A stretch of DNA of 64,000 nucleotides from Gambelia wislizenii (taxonomy: Eukaryota > Chordata > Lepidosauria > Squamata > Crotaphytidae): NCBI GenBank assembly GCA_030847615.1, contig JAUMIR010000001.1:261143187-261207186 (forward strand), in the 5' to 3' direction. The notes under the pieces were generated by a model that was not told where the DNA came from, made no database searches, and saw only the letters and a list, made by a program, of their open reading frames with translations. The stretch's first letter is position 1. Each line of letters starts with the position of its first letter. Shown piece by piece: positions 12,050 to 22,468 of the stretch. Both the position numbers and the translations under genes were made by a program.

Positions 12050-12514
12050 TAAAAAGTATTCAGTTGAACCCACAGTCATAACCGTGGGCATTTTGGAGGA
12101 TATTCTCCAACAGCTTGGGAGTGGTAGAGCCTGAAAAATACACTTCTCAGAGAATTTTTCAGAAGGAAAGAGCCCTGAGAAATTTCACTCCAGTTATATT
12201 TTAAAAACCAGATGTGGGGTTGCTCATGGTGGACATATCTTGTACTGACTGTGGCCACATCTATACAGGGGGGGGGGGAATGGAGTACCTCACAGTAGTG
12301 GCATTTTGCAGCAACAGTGACTTGTCTTAATGGTGTTTTTACCCCCAAAAGTTTTGCATGCTAGATGGTGGCCACAAGTGATTTACTCACTTTTGTACTT
12401 TGCTGCTGCTGAACTTTAAAAAAACAACAATGTCCAAGGTGCAATAGAGTGATTTTTCAATTAAACAGGACAGCAAAACAAAACCCCCACTGTTTTATTT
12501 CCTTAGTGATTGCT

Positions 12515-12818
12515 TGCTAAGGCCAAAATCCAACATGGTGGCAGTGGGCGCTTGCCCTGTTAGCAAGTCCCACCCCCTTTGCTCACCAGGACAATCAGTT
12601 TTGCACTTCCTCTTGTACGGGAAAGTGATTCAAAGCGAATCACTTGTCCAAATGAGCAGGAATACTATGGGAAAAGCTGCGAAGGCTTTTCCTGCATTGT
12701 TTTTGCCATTTTGGGCCCCCCTCTTTCCAAATGCTGTGGATTGATACGGGATACCATTTAGATAAGTCACATTCCCCAAAAAATTCCATGAAGGGTATTT
12801 TCACCATTTAGACAACAC
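12515..12818 (-). mobile_element. Harbinger-like MITE end (TTGTCTAAA family), antisense
   Basis: Reverse-complement similarity to the left end of the element at 37029-37845. Both carry TAGACAAC at the terminus, a TTGGGCC/CCTTTCC block, and GCTTGCC-TGTTAGCAAG with CCCACCCCC nearby. The other end of this copy could not be found. Similar ends are at 46911 and 55666. Confidence 0.55.
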
Positions 12819-13400
12819 CTGTGAATATCACACATATTACAGATTTTTCTCCACACAGCTCCTGCTCCTTCTGAAAAATTAAACCTGTAGGTCACAGAAA
12901 CCCTTTTGAGCAACATCATATCTGGAAGGAAAAACTGACCAAGTCTTCAGGCATGTTTTCATGGGGAAAAAAAGCCTTTCTGCTCACACAAAAGATTCTC
13001 TGAATTGTCTTAATTCATTTGATATCCTCCAAACTAGAGCAAACCTACTGAATCAGCAATATTTAATAGGTGTTGACTTACCTAGCTCCCATTGATTTAA
13101 AAAGTGTACCATACTCTAGCTAAGACTAGACTCCTATAGTTAGGACTAGAATAGACCTACTGAATCAGTAGAATTTAATAGGTGTTGACTTACCAAGATC
13201 CCATTGATTTTAACAGTCTACTCTAATTAGGATTAGCAACTGGATTTAGGCCATGGACAAAGTACATGATCTTCATGACTGCCTTTTGTCTATGTGGGGA
13301 TGAACTGTTTAGAAGATTGATTAATAAATGAGAAGATTTTTTTTTTTTGAGATCTGAAATCCCACCCCCCCCCCCGCCCAATATCAGTCAGTTTAAAAGG
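12819..13400. other. Short internal direct repeat; A/C homopolymers
   Basis: Two near-copies of a 50-60 bp unit occur at about 13042-13104 and 13150-13217. They share CCTACTGAATCAG, TTTAATAGGTGTTGACTTACC and CCCATTGATTT. This looks like a local tandem duplication. It is followed by a T run and a C run near 13339-13376. No gene is seen. Confidence 0.6.
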
Positions 13401-13800
13401 GGGGATGAAGGAAAGAGATAAAGTGCTAATTAATGCCTGGCTTATTCACTGGTAATTACTTATCATTTAAAAAGTAGGGGAGAAGTTGTCAACACTTTTG
13501 ACAGAACAAACAGATCAGCCTCTGATGTCCCACTGCTTGTAAAAATGCCAGACAGCCACATTTCCAACTGTATCAGGAGCACAAACAGATTGGGGGTGTG
13601 TCAGCAACACTTAGCCTTCAGCTGTTATGCATAATGGCCCCTGCCAAAAATGAGGCGGCTGTCCACCTAATGGCGCAGTTGTCTCCTCTGCTGGTGACAT
13701 AAATGGGAATAAAGCTGCTTCATGGGGATGGAAAAAGAGGAAGCAGGAGGGATATTCAGTGGGAAGCTTTTTGTGTGGCTTAATGGATCTCATTTCAGGC
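13400..13800. promoter_or_regulatory. Candidate conserved non-coding element
   Basis: This block is free of recognisable repeats and has balanced base composition. It holds homeodomain-like TAATTA and TAATGG sites, an E-box CAGCTG directly before TTATGCATAA (POU/octamer-like), and two more TAATGG sites (13633, 13670). Such clustering is typical of vertebrate enhancers that are conserved between species. This is a guess from texture. No comparison could be run. Confidence 0.3.
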
Positions 13801-13834
13801 TTTTCTCCGAAAAGACTCTTTATTTTACTGCAGT

Positions 13835-14050
13835 GTCTTAATTCACTCGCTTTAGTGCCTTATTGACTTTCATGTTTGTATTTGGCTGATTTTAGTTTTC
13901 CTGTTTCATTTTTATTAGTTGTTAAGTTGTTAACTGGATTTTAATTGTGCATTATTTATGTTTTATGAATTTTGTAAACCACCTTGAAGGTCCCTGTTTT
14001 GCCCTAGGGGTGGCCTCTATATATCCTTTAATAAGTAGATAAATTCCAAG
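13835..14050 (+). mobile_element. LINE/SINE 3' tail
   Basis: T-rich DNA ends in TTTGTAAACCACCTTGAAGG, then TGGCCTCTATATATCCTTTAATAAGTAGATAAAT. This is the style of squamate LINE 3' UTRs (compare 57040-57115). The coding part is absent. Confidence 0.5.
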
Positions 14051-14054
14051 ATGA

Positions 14055-14055
<1 letters not shown>

Positions 14056-14089
<34 letters not shown>

Positions 14090-14090
14090 C
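14056..14090. repeat. (GT)n microsatellite
   Basis: A dinucleotide tract of about 17 GT units, directly after the LINE tail. Confidence 0.95.
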
Positions 14091-14247
14091 TCATAAACAC
14101 AGTCACACTCTTTTCACACATACACATGCCAACATTTACTAACTTTATAGGTTAAATAAAATGTTAGAGATTTTGAGATTGTTGACATTTACCTCTCACC
14201 CATAATATTTTAGAAACCTTGGAGGAAATGTCAGAAAAATTTTAATT

Positions 14248-14900
14248 TCTACTTGTTGTTGTTGTTGTTATGTGCCATCAACTCAGCTTTGACTTTTGAT
14301 GATGGTATGAATGAGAGACCTTCAAGAACCTAGGTCATCAACAGCCCTGCTCAACCTTGCAAATGCAGGGCCTTGCAACCTTGATTGAATCAATCCACCT
14401 GTGATGTGCTCTCAGTCTTTTCCTACTGCTTTCCACCTTACTGAATATTACCATCTTTTCCAATAAGTCGTATCATTTTGTGAAGTGCCCAGTGTAGAAT
14501 AGCTTCAGTTTAGTCATTTGCCTTCTGCTTGATTTGTTCTTTATTGTCTTTTTGGTAGTCCACTGTATCCATAGAGCTCTCCTCCAGCACAACGTTTCAA
14601 ATGAGTTGATTTTCTTCCTGTTAGTTCTAACTTGCATTTAATGATATATCTCTGCAATTGGGAATCTCATTTAGTCCCTTCACAGCTACCGTTTCACAGC
14701 CTAGTCTTCTTTTGATTTCTTGACTGGTCTCCATTTTCATTTATGACTGAGCCAAGCTATAGAAAATCTTTAAGTATTTCAATGTTTTCATCATCTACTT
14801 TTAAGTTATGTAACTAATATGTGGTCATTATTTTTGTTTGCTTCATATTCAGCTGTAACCCTGCTTTTGCACTTTCCTCCTTAACTTTCTTCAGTAGTTG
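14248..14900 (-). mobile_element. L2 LINE 3' end, antisense
   Basis: It starts with the antisense (GTT)n tail and TATGTGCCATCAACTCAGCTTTGAC. It then matches, in reverse complement and in the same order, the L2 end at 10010-10614: CTTTTCCTACTGCTTTCCACC, CTTTTTGGTAGTCCACTGTATCC, GAGTTGATTTTCTTCCTGT and CTAGTCTTCTTTTGATTTCTTGAC. It extends further 5' than the 10-kb copy. It is inactive. Confidence 0.85.
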
Positions 14901-14904
14901 TTCT

Positions 14905-15065
14905 AAGAACACAACCGGAAACATCACCCAAGGAGACCTTCTGCTGTGCTTTCTGCAACCAGACTTGTTTATCTCGGATTGGCCTTTTTAGTCATAAGCG
15001 CACTTGCAGTAAGCGTGGGATGAGTCCTTCCTGAATCTTCGTTTGCAAAGAAAAGCCAGAGAGAG
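14905..15065 (+). mobile_element. LINE C-terminal C2HC finger fragment
   Basis: This reads CAFCNQTCLSRIGLFSHKRTC at 14945-15007 on the + strand. It is a near-identical copy of the finger at the 3' end of the antisense LINE at 6346-8530, including the flanking ACATCACCCAAGGAGACC and GTGGGATGAGTCCTTCCTGAATC. Only the last ~160 bp of the element are present. It abuts the antisense L2. Confidence 0.8.
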
Positions 15066-15539
15066 TTGTTCTAAGTTTTCGCTATTTGCGGATCAGCCTA
15101 TGAAATAATGAGACCACGCAAAGGTATTTTGTTAAAATATGGACCACTTTATTTGTTCTAACACCTATTTATGTTTATTTCTTGAGAACTGCAAACAAGG
15201 GGGGAGCACTTGTGTGGGACCAGCTGGAGAAGATGAGCTCAGCCAGACCTACCTCCCAGCTTCCCCTGGGTGAAACACCTAAGGCCCAAGGGAGATCCCA
15301 GAAACTAGGCTACCCCCAGGCACAATCTACTTCAAGGCAAAACCCCAGGGTGAGACTCCCTACATCACATGACCTCTAGTGAGGGCACAACTCTAGGGCC
15401 AACCCCAAGGATAGCCTCCTTCCCCACCCCTGAGTCACATGACTTGTAAGGGCAGTTCCAGAGCGCCCTTACAAGTGCCCCAAAAGGAGTGCCATAGGTG
15501 AACACAAAACCCATTCCTTAACCCCCCCCCCTGCTGCCA
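15066..15539. other. Unassigned C/A-rich stretch
   Basis: No gene is seen. The sequence is rich in short C runs and CCCAAG/CCCAGG words. It lies between LINE pieces and the DIRS relic, and could be a terminal part of that relic. Confidence 0.3.
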
Positions 15540-16068
15540 AGTTGGAAACTTCAATTGGTTCAAAACACAGCAGCAAGATTAGTCACTCATACACTCAGGA
15601 GTGATCATATCACACCAATATTAAAATCATTCCACTGGCTGCCAATTTGTTTCCAGGCAAGGTACAAAGTGTTGGTTATTACCTTTAAATCCCTACATGG
15701 TTTGGGTCCAGGTTACCTATGAGATCACCTTCTCCCATACAATCCACCCCATACACTTAGCTTGCTCCAGCCAGCTAGGAGTAGGTTGGCAACTGTCACC
15801 CAGACAACTTTTTCTTGAGCTGCCCCTAGATTCTGGAATGGCCTTCTGGAAGAGACAGTCTTTTCTAGCAGACCTATCCAGTTGATTTTAAATTGTGAAT
15901 TTTAAACTGTGTACTGATTGTATTAAAATGTCTTAGTCTTACTTGTTTTTTACATTGATAAGTTTCAACTGATATGTGTTTTAACTAATATTATGTTTAT
16001 ATATTAATGTATTGTTCCCCAACTTGATCCACAGGGAGAGGCGGGTAAGAAACAACAACAACAACAAC
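15540..16068 (+). mobile_element. L2-like LINE 3' end
   Basis: With frameshifts the + strand reads the end of a LINE RT: CCACTGGCTGCCAATTTG encodes HWLPI-like residues, followed by an FKVL/FKSLHGLGP-like block and LAPASxE. The T-rich 3' UTR ends GGGAGAGGCGGGTAAGAAA and a (CAA)n tail (16052-16069). The element at 56600-57115 is of the same general kind. Confidence 0.65.
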
Positions 16069-16074
16069 AAGGTT

Positions 16075-17500
16075 GGCCAAAAGATCCCTCACACTTTGCT
16101 GCAGGTCCTCAAGGAATATCTGGATCCCCACTTCAGATAAGTGGACCCCATCAGATTGATATAACTCAGGTCTGTGGTATACAATTTGAAGATGTGTCAG
16201 AAATTGCCCAAGACCATACTCATGGTGTTACAAATTTTCTCATTCACCCTCTTTTGGGCAATATCTATTTGCAGACCCAGACTGTACACACCCGCTTCCC
16301 TCCCCTAATAAAAACACCTACTACTACAGGCTGTGTTAACAATTGTATTGAGTACAAGTTAAACATAAAGGATTAAGGACTTTTTTGGACAAACCAAAAA
16401 TAATGCTAGCAGCCTCGCCAGGTTGCGAGGCTGTAGCGCCAGAGGGCGTCCGTTTCGCATGAAGCTCTTTCCCAGCGGTACTGTTGCAGTACCGCTGGGA
16501 CATTTGACCGTCATATTTTGGATTTGACCGTCATATTTTACTCACGATCAACGATCAAATGTCCCAGCGGTACTGCAACAGTACCGCTGGGAAGGAGCGT
16601 CATGCGAAATGGACACCCTCTAGCGCTACAGCCTCACAACCTGGCAAGGCTGCTAGTATTATTTTTGGTTTGTCCAAAAAAGTCCTAAGTGTAAGTTAGT
16701 ATAAAGATTGTTGGTAATAAAAAGGCTACAATTTGCTAATGGCTGCCAATGGTTGGCACTATTGCATGGGTCTGAATCCCTTTGTTGCCCAGCCCTATGT
16801 TGACCAATGGACCATTGTCAGTTGCTACCAACCTGAACCTGGACAAGAGAGCCCCCTGGCCGAGCCATCTGCTTGATGCTCTCTCCCCCCCTGGAAACAA
16901 GTTGTTAGTCAATAAACAAAAAGGGGGAGGGCTGCCCCAATTGGTCGCTGTTTCCCGCTCCTTCTGAGCTGCCAGGCATGCTAGGAAGGAGAAGCTGGCA
17001 ATGGCGGCCCCTGTGTCAGGCCATGAAGCTGCAGGGGCTGCCACCAGAGGGAAGCCAAGGGGCACTGGCCAGGCTGCCAAATGGCCCACCAGCGAGCTGG
17101 TAAGCCCCCTTGCTGAGGGTCTCCCTCCCCCAGCAAAACCTGGCAAGGCACGATAGCTGAACAAACAAAGGTCACTTGAGGCCATGAAGATAATAAGGGT
17201 TTTGCCTTTAAGCAGGCCAAAGTCATTAGCTTCAAGGTGAATGACTAAGATGTGTGGAGGAGGCCCTTGGTACTCTCCAAACAGTGTTGGCAACAGACCA
17301 TGCCACTGAAGGCCTCATTTGCCCAGTAACTTGATTGAAGCCAAATCGCCCAATTCCAGATGGGACCCAAAATGACTTGTCCACACTTGTCGTGCCACCC
17401 AATATATATAAAACAGTGGCTGCAGATCAGCACACAATGTCTCGTTGGCCATAGCCTAGAATCTGTAAGAGATAAAGTGCCCAACATACATTTGTGTTTA
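16075..17500 (-). pseudogene. SGNH hydrolase domain of DIRS/Ngaro relic, split
   Basis: Many Ngaro-type elements end with an SGNH/GDSL-hydrolase-like domain of unknown role. Here block I reads ICSHCFIYIGWHDKCGQ (a decayed GHSF-like Ser block). Block III reads PTLFGEYQGPPPHILVIHL then EANDFG (decayed GGND, 17293-17220). Then comes FVCSAIVP near 17150. The last block is intact at 16200-16090: RPELYQSDGVHLSEVG then IFLEDLQQ, with the catalytic DxxH in DGVH. About 0.9 kb, including the MITE at 16377-16685, separates the last block from the others. Confidence 0.75.
16377..16685. mobile_element. Fold-back MITE, 309 bp, 3-bp TAA duplication
   Basis: It starts GGACTTTTTTGGACAAACC and ends with the inverse GGTTTGTCCAAAAAAGTCC. 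TAA stands on both sides (16374-16376, 16686-16688). The whole element is close to one palindrome. The arms include CCCAGCGGTACTGTTGCAG and its inverse, with an unpaired centre near 16515-16555. A TTTGACCGTCATATTT unit is repeated directly at about 16502 and 16524. It has no coding capacity. The GGAC ends and the 3-bp duplication suggest PIF/Harbinger. A sister copy is at 61274-61601. Confidence 0.85.
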
Positions 17501-18180
17501 GTTGCCAAATATATTTCTGGTTTGCCAATGACCTCCAGCACCCAATTCTCTTAATTGTTGTTGAGCTTGAGCCCATTGCAGAGGCAGTAGAAGAAGCTCC
17601 AATTCTAGTGGAATGTGTGCCAAAATTGACCCCTTTCAATCCCAGTAAAGCAAAGGCCCTGGAGGTGATGGACCAGAACTGGTATTTCATCAAAGGAGAC
17701 CTGTCTTCATGACAAAATAGGACCTGGGTAATCACCTCTTATCCTAACATATTCCACCAGCACTCTGACAGGGTAAAGAGCCTGGTCAACACAAGTTTGG
17801 AGTTGAATTTTTGTCCCACTCCCCACCTGATTTTTTTTTATTTATTTACAAATTCTTAAGGTGATTTGATGACCACCGAAAGCTAAGTCATGGAATTCCA
17901 AAGCCCTACCGAACCTGTCCCCTTTTGACAGAAATACCAATTCATTAATACGTAATATGCAAAGAATGCAGTAAGAGATGCAGTGTAGAAAAGATAGGAT
18001 TTGTAAGGCAGTGCACAAATACCATGCCACAAGATACCCAAACCGTCAGGAAGGGAGAGAGGCTGCCTATAGTCAACTAGCCTACCCCTCTCTCTAGACC
18101 ACCCTTCCAATGTCTTGTGAATTCGAAAATCCCTGATAGTGTCAGTCAGACCTTGTGCTTTACTCCAGAAAGCCAAGGCA
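17430..18180 (-). pseudogene. Tyrosine recombinase of DIRS/Ngaro relic
   Basis: Tyrosine recombinases integrate circular DIRS-type DNA by strand exchange. The N-terminal part reads FWSKAQGLTDTIRDFRIHK and LEGWSRERGR (18176-18080), followed by SYLFYTASLTAFF. After frame breaks the catalytic part (17735-17427) reads LFCHEDRSPLMKYQFW, FALLGLKGVNFGTHSTRIG and TTIKRIGCWRS...KYI. The HxxR box is intact (H and R of GTHSTR, about 17615-17604). The arginine before the conserved W reads C, and the following KYI gives the candidate nucleophile Tyr. No complete frame remains. Confidence 0.8.
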
Positions 18181-18379
18181 GATATTCAGGTCCTTATGGA
18201 CTGTGGCACCAACCCCTTGACCTTTTGTAGTAGGTGTGGGACTGGGACAGGCTGTTAAACTTTAAAAAATCCTGAAAAGTCTTGAGGGATGCCTTCCTTG
18301 TGTCGGGAGCCAGTGACATGCTAATGGCTTTAACTACCTCATCCTGCCAGGCTCCCAGAGCTCCACTGGCAATGGATCC

Positions 18380-18786
18380 AGCCCATCAGCTGCCTCTGGC
18401 ATCAATTGTCTGAAGCAATCCATCTGCATGGGAGAGAGCATCAGCTAATTCATAGTCCACTCCCACAATGTGGATCGCAGAGAAGAAACTGTTATACGCC
18501 AGACAATGTAAAATAAACTCCCTAACTAGTCTAATCACATAGGCTAATCTGAGGTAAGGGAATTAATCACCTGGACTGTGTCCATATTGTTGCACCAAAA
18601 TTGATCCGAAGAGTTAGCAAACTCCACGGCCCTTATCCTGACTGTGAACAAAATGGGAAAAAAATTCCAGAAAGGCAAGATCAGTGGTAACTCCTGCATC
18701 TGTCCACTCTGGAGGTCAGGTCTGCACACATCACTGCCCTCTGAAATAAACCCCAAACCCCAAGGCCCTGCTGCATCTGATGACAC
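18380..18786 (-). pseudogene. DIRS/Ngaro RNase H domain, decayed
   Basis: The minus strand reads SSDAAGPWGLGF, then LPFWNFFPILFTVRIRAVEF, then QFWCNNMDTVQVINSLTSD, and, after frame breaks near 18540, REFILHCLAYN and VDYELADALS. This is the RNase H of DIRS-type elements, which removes the RNA template during reverse transcription. The catalytic DNM reads NNM, so one metal-binding Asp is lost. The first piece is an open frame of 80 residues. The rest needs frameshifts. It is dead. Confidence 0.75.
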
Positions 18787-18800
18787 TTGTAAAGCATTTT

Positions 18801-19629
18801 GTAGTTTAACCTCCTCTCTCCAAAATGAAATCCCATTAAAAACTATTTAGAAATTGATGCCAATTAACGTATGTGTGCACACACACACATGCACACACCT
18901 GAGATTTCAGTAGTGGTCTTCTGTATGGAAGCATGCATTCTGCCACTGAACCCTTGAAAATATAACTTGAATAATAAACCTTACAGTTCAGTAAAAACGG
19001 AAAAATCCTAATATCTGGAAGAAAAAAACCCTCAAGATGCTACTGTGGAAATAACTAAACACAAAATTAAGGAGAAATATGTGCTCAAGGGTGTCATTGA
19101 AACCACAACATTAATGCTGGGCTCTCATTGCCAATAACAAATCTAGCCATTAATACCAAATTATTATGATTACATGGAGTTAAATTAAAAAATAGGCAAA
19201 AATACAGTGCCCTCAGCATGGCTATTAGGAAAACTTTGGAGACTGTAATATTTGAACATTTGTTGTTGTGAATAAGGCAATAATTGCTGTTCCCTATGCT
19301 CTGATATATGAGATGCAGAAAGCCACTGGAAACCCATTTCAGTAAAGAGACCAGGTAATACTGGAAATATATCCTTTTTTCTTTCCAGAACACTAGATAC
19401 TTAGAGCAATATTCTCATTATCCTCTGTAAAGTTAGTCCCACCATACTATATTGATAAACTGATTCTTTGTCCTTCCACTGGTTGATACATCTTTGGATG
19501 GTGTCAGTTTTCTCTTTCACAAAACAGTTTTTCTTTTCAGTAATAGCATAGTTGCTTTTTTAAACCCTAAAATATAATTTAAATCTGCAAATATAAATCC
19601 TTGCATGGTGATCCACTTGATATAATTTG
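18801..19629. other. Unassigned DNA with (CA)n
   Basis: A short CA tract lies at 18873-18895. Nothing else was recognised. Confidence 0.5.
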
Positions 19630-19715
19630 CTATTACTCTTGGGCTGAGAGAATGTGACTTGTCAAAGGTCACCCAGCGGGTTTCTATGGCTGAGTGGTCT
19701 CCTGCAGTCCTAGTG
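19630..19715 (-). mobile_element. MIR/CORE-SINE fragment, antisense
   Basis: GAGAATGTGACTTGTCAAAGGTCACCCAGCGGGTTTCTATGGCTGAG matches the antisense core of the MIR-like SINE seen complete at 32034-32262. Confidence 0.7.
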
Positions 19716-21440
19716 TGCCACTCAAAACATCTATACCTTTTTTAGAACATTTTTCTTCTGGCTGTATAGGAAGCAACACTTCAACTAATATTTGCATTCT
19801 CTTTCCATCATGGCAGGAGGTCCCTGAACTGACTGTACATTGGAGCCAACTTTGCTTTTATTTTCCACAGCTCTCTCTGTACCGTCACAGGTTAACCATT
19901 ACAACATAGTACCAGTAAACAGCAGCAATGGTATTAATATTTCACCAAGGCGATGTTTCTGGTGTTACACTGATCTCTCTGGGGTTTCTCAGTGTCCCAT
20001 CCTTTAGGATGACCCCTTGAACCTTCCTATTCTGTCTCTGTCTAGATACAAACAGTGACTCAATAAAGAGGGATGTATGCTGTGAATTAGTTTTTAGACA
20101 ACCAAATGTGTACATCCAAAAGCTCAACCCATACAAGTGCTTGTGGATTGCTAGAGGTTATTACAGATCCATGCTGCGGTAATCCTTCTTAATAGCTGGA
20201 CACAGCTTCATGCTGGCAGAAGCCAGATATCACACACAAAAATTCTTGTGAATACAAATCAATTAAGAATGCACAACTCTACTAATTCATAACTGTGATT
20301 GTGAGTTCTAGCCATTATATTTTTAACTCAAGACACCCAGTTCCACCAGTCGGCAAAGCCAGTGGCCATGTGAATTCTGCGAGAGTCCGTGTAGTTCACC
20401 CAGGATATAACAAAATAGCAAAGGTATAACAAAAAGCACTTTCCCCTCTGTAATCACTTTGTTTTTGACAAAGAATTTGGTTCTTTTAAAATGCCAGCAC
20501 TGGGTGGAACTGGCCTAGTTGACCCAAATTTGGCTGTCAATAGAGTTGCTTAGAGTGGCAAATGGAGATATTTTTCTTTCCTTAGAAATATCTTATTCTG
20601 CCTAGGCCTCCCCTAATTATCCATCTAGTCTTTGCTGTATGGTAGGAGCTAGTTCATTGAACCTAGTTTGTAAACTTGATATTTGTTTGGGCCAAACATA
20701 CTTTAGCTTAAGCAGACATTAATGCATGCATACTCTGTCATAAAAAGCAATTACCATTAAGGCTTTTCACAGTTCCAAACATCTGGAGAATTTAAATGTG
20801 GGACAGAAAGTTGATTCATATTTTTTTTTAAAAAGTGTTAGGAAAAGAACATGGAGGATTATTCTTCTCTCAGTGATTTCATATCAAATTTGCTCAATTT
20901 ACAAGTCAAAGGATCCTTTTTAAAGCTCACTTCACATGCTCAGCTTGGGCTTTTCAATTTTTTTGAAAGCTATTTTCTCTTTGTCTCATACCATCACATA
21001 ATGTTAGGGCTGCAAGTGATAATGTAACTGATAATGTTCATGATGATAAGGGTGAATAGGCTCCACCTTGCCTTTCTGGAATTCTAATACCATTACTAAC
21101 AATCTAAATTTAAATTAAGTCAGCCTGCACCCTTACTTCTAGTAAATGGTTGATTTATGTATGATACTTCCCCCTCACAAGTCTGCAAGGGTTTGAAGAA
21201 AAAAAATGTATGCCAATATCATGTGTACATTTATTTTACTTCTTCCACTATGCATTATAAGAAGTTAGCACCGGCAGGTTCACAGTGCATGTGCATGGCA
21301 GAAATCAGACATACATGTGATTCAGACATGAAAATGTACACATGGGTTCCTTTTCCTACACACAACACACCCATGTAAGTAACTCAGGAGGTATAATGAT
21401 GAGGCATATGATAACCTATATGCAGGCTATTAGAATGACA
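19716..21440. other. Unassigned non-coding DNA
   Basis: No gene, RNA or recognisable repeat was found. Confidence 0.45.
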
Positions 21441-21444
21441 GCAT

Positions 21445-21680
21445 GCATTGCCATTTTTGGACTGGGACTCTGGGGTGAATCCATGCTTGGCCATGCGAAT
21501 CCATGCTTGGCCATGAAAACCCACTGGGTGACTTTGGACAAGTCACATTCTTTCAGCCTCAGAGGAAGGCAATGGCAACCACTCTCTGAACAAATCTTGC
21601 CAAGAAAACTCCATGTTAGGTTTGTCTGAGGATCTCCACAAGCTGGAAAATGACTTGAAGGTACAAACAACAACAGGAAA
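21445..21680 (+). mobile_element. MIR/CORE-SINE with L2-like tail
   Basis: A CORE-SINE in the + orientation. It has the core ACCCACTGGGTGACTTTGGACAAGTCACATTC, CAGCCTCAGAGGAAGGCAATGGCAA, CTTGCCAAGAAAAC and the tail GACTTGAAGGTACAAACAACAACA. A 19-base unit (GCGAATCCATGCTTGGCCAT) is duplicated just upstream at 21476-21514. The tRNA-like head is missing. Confidence 0.8.
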
Positions 21681-21875
21681 CTGGAAGCCCTATTCAGGTA
21701 TTACAGCCATGGAAGTTCCTGGATGATCAGGGCTTTTAATCAGGTGAGAAAATGTCACAAATAGAAAAGGTCCCATGCTGCCGATGTTAAAACAGAATAT
21801 GGGTCTTGATGGAGCAGGTTTTTTTTTAAAAAAAAAAACTTTGTGGGGACTTGAATCTGGATAAGCCAAGTCCCA

Positions 21876-22223
21876 GGACTTTTTCAGACATTCTAACCTC
21901 CCCCCGCCGCAAAGGTCGGGAGGAGGACAGCGCTGTCCCACTTCCAGTGATCAATTTCACACGACACCGTCCTCCTTCCGTCCTTTGTTCATGCTTCCTC
22001 CGTGCTGGATGGACGAGAAAGGCGTTGCTTTTCATTGACGGAAACTTCTGTCAATGAAAAGCAATGACTTTCTCATCCCTCCACCACGGAGGAAGCACAA
22101 AGGATGGAGGAAGGACAGGAGGAGGATGGGGCATATGAAATCGATTGCTGGAAGCGGGACAGCATCCTCCTCCTCCCGACCTCTGTGGTTTCTTTTTAGA
22201 ACATCTGAAAATCTCCCCAGTCC
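21876..22223. mobile_element. Fold-back MITE, 348 bp, GGAC/GTCC ends
   Basis: Left end GGACTTTTTCAGACATTCTAA; the right end is the inverse with an insertion (TTAGAACATCTGAAAATCTCCCCAGTCC). The arms pair over most of the length. They include GGTCGGGAGGAGGA, GGAAGCACAAAGGATGGAGGAAGGA and the central hairpin CATTGACGGAAACTTCTGTCAATG. The GGACTTTTTCAGAC start is shared with 61274. The flanks (CCA and AAC) do not show a clear duplication. Confidence 0.7.
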
Positions 22224-22468
22224 AACATTAACCAACAGATTACTTTTCCCCTGATAGGAGAGGAGACACTACCAAGTGATGCAGGACAATGGTACAATCC
22301 AACAAACCCTGCCAGCATCTGCTGACCTGTGCAGATTCTGAATCCATATAGAAATGAATTTTGTATGAGGAGGGATCCTAGCATGTGGTAGTGGAGGTGG
22401 TATTGGGAGCATGCCTGCTGGTTCTAACATCTTGGAAGCTGCTGATGTTAGAAACTGAGAAGTTCTGG

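Larger units (their letters stand above)
16075..18800 (-). mobile_element. DIRS/Ngaro-type retrotransposon relic
   Basis: The minus strand carries, in order, RNase H (18786-18390), tyrosine recombinase (about 18180-17500) and a two-part SGNH hydrolase (17500-17110 and 16205-16075). This gene order is typical of Ngaro-like YR retrotransposons. No RT was found upstream. The SGNH region is split by the fold-back MITE at 16377-16685 and by an unassigned G/C-rich stretch at 16740-17110. The terminal repeats were not found. Confidence 0.75.

Noticed and set aside
16999..17155. Start of a + strand gag-like ORF (MAAPVSGHEAAGAATRGKP)
   Set aside because: It is short and G/C-rich, lies opposite to the relic, and has no recognisable gag features. 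Kept only as an unassigned patch.
16736..17293. A single 185-residue host protein on the minus strand
   Set aside because: Its first 45 residues are an SGNH block of the DIRS/Ngaro relic and the rest has no family features. It is a chance extension of a dead frame.
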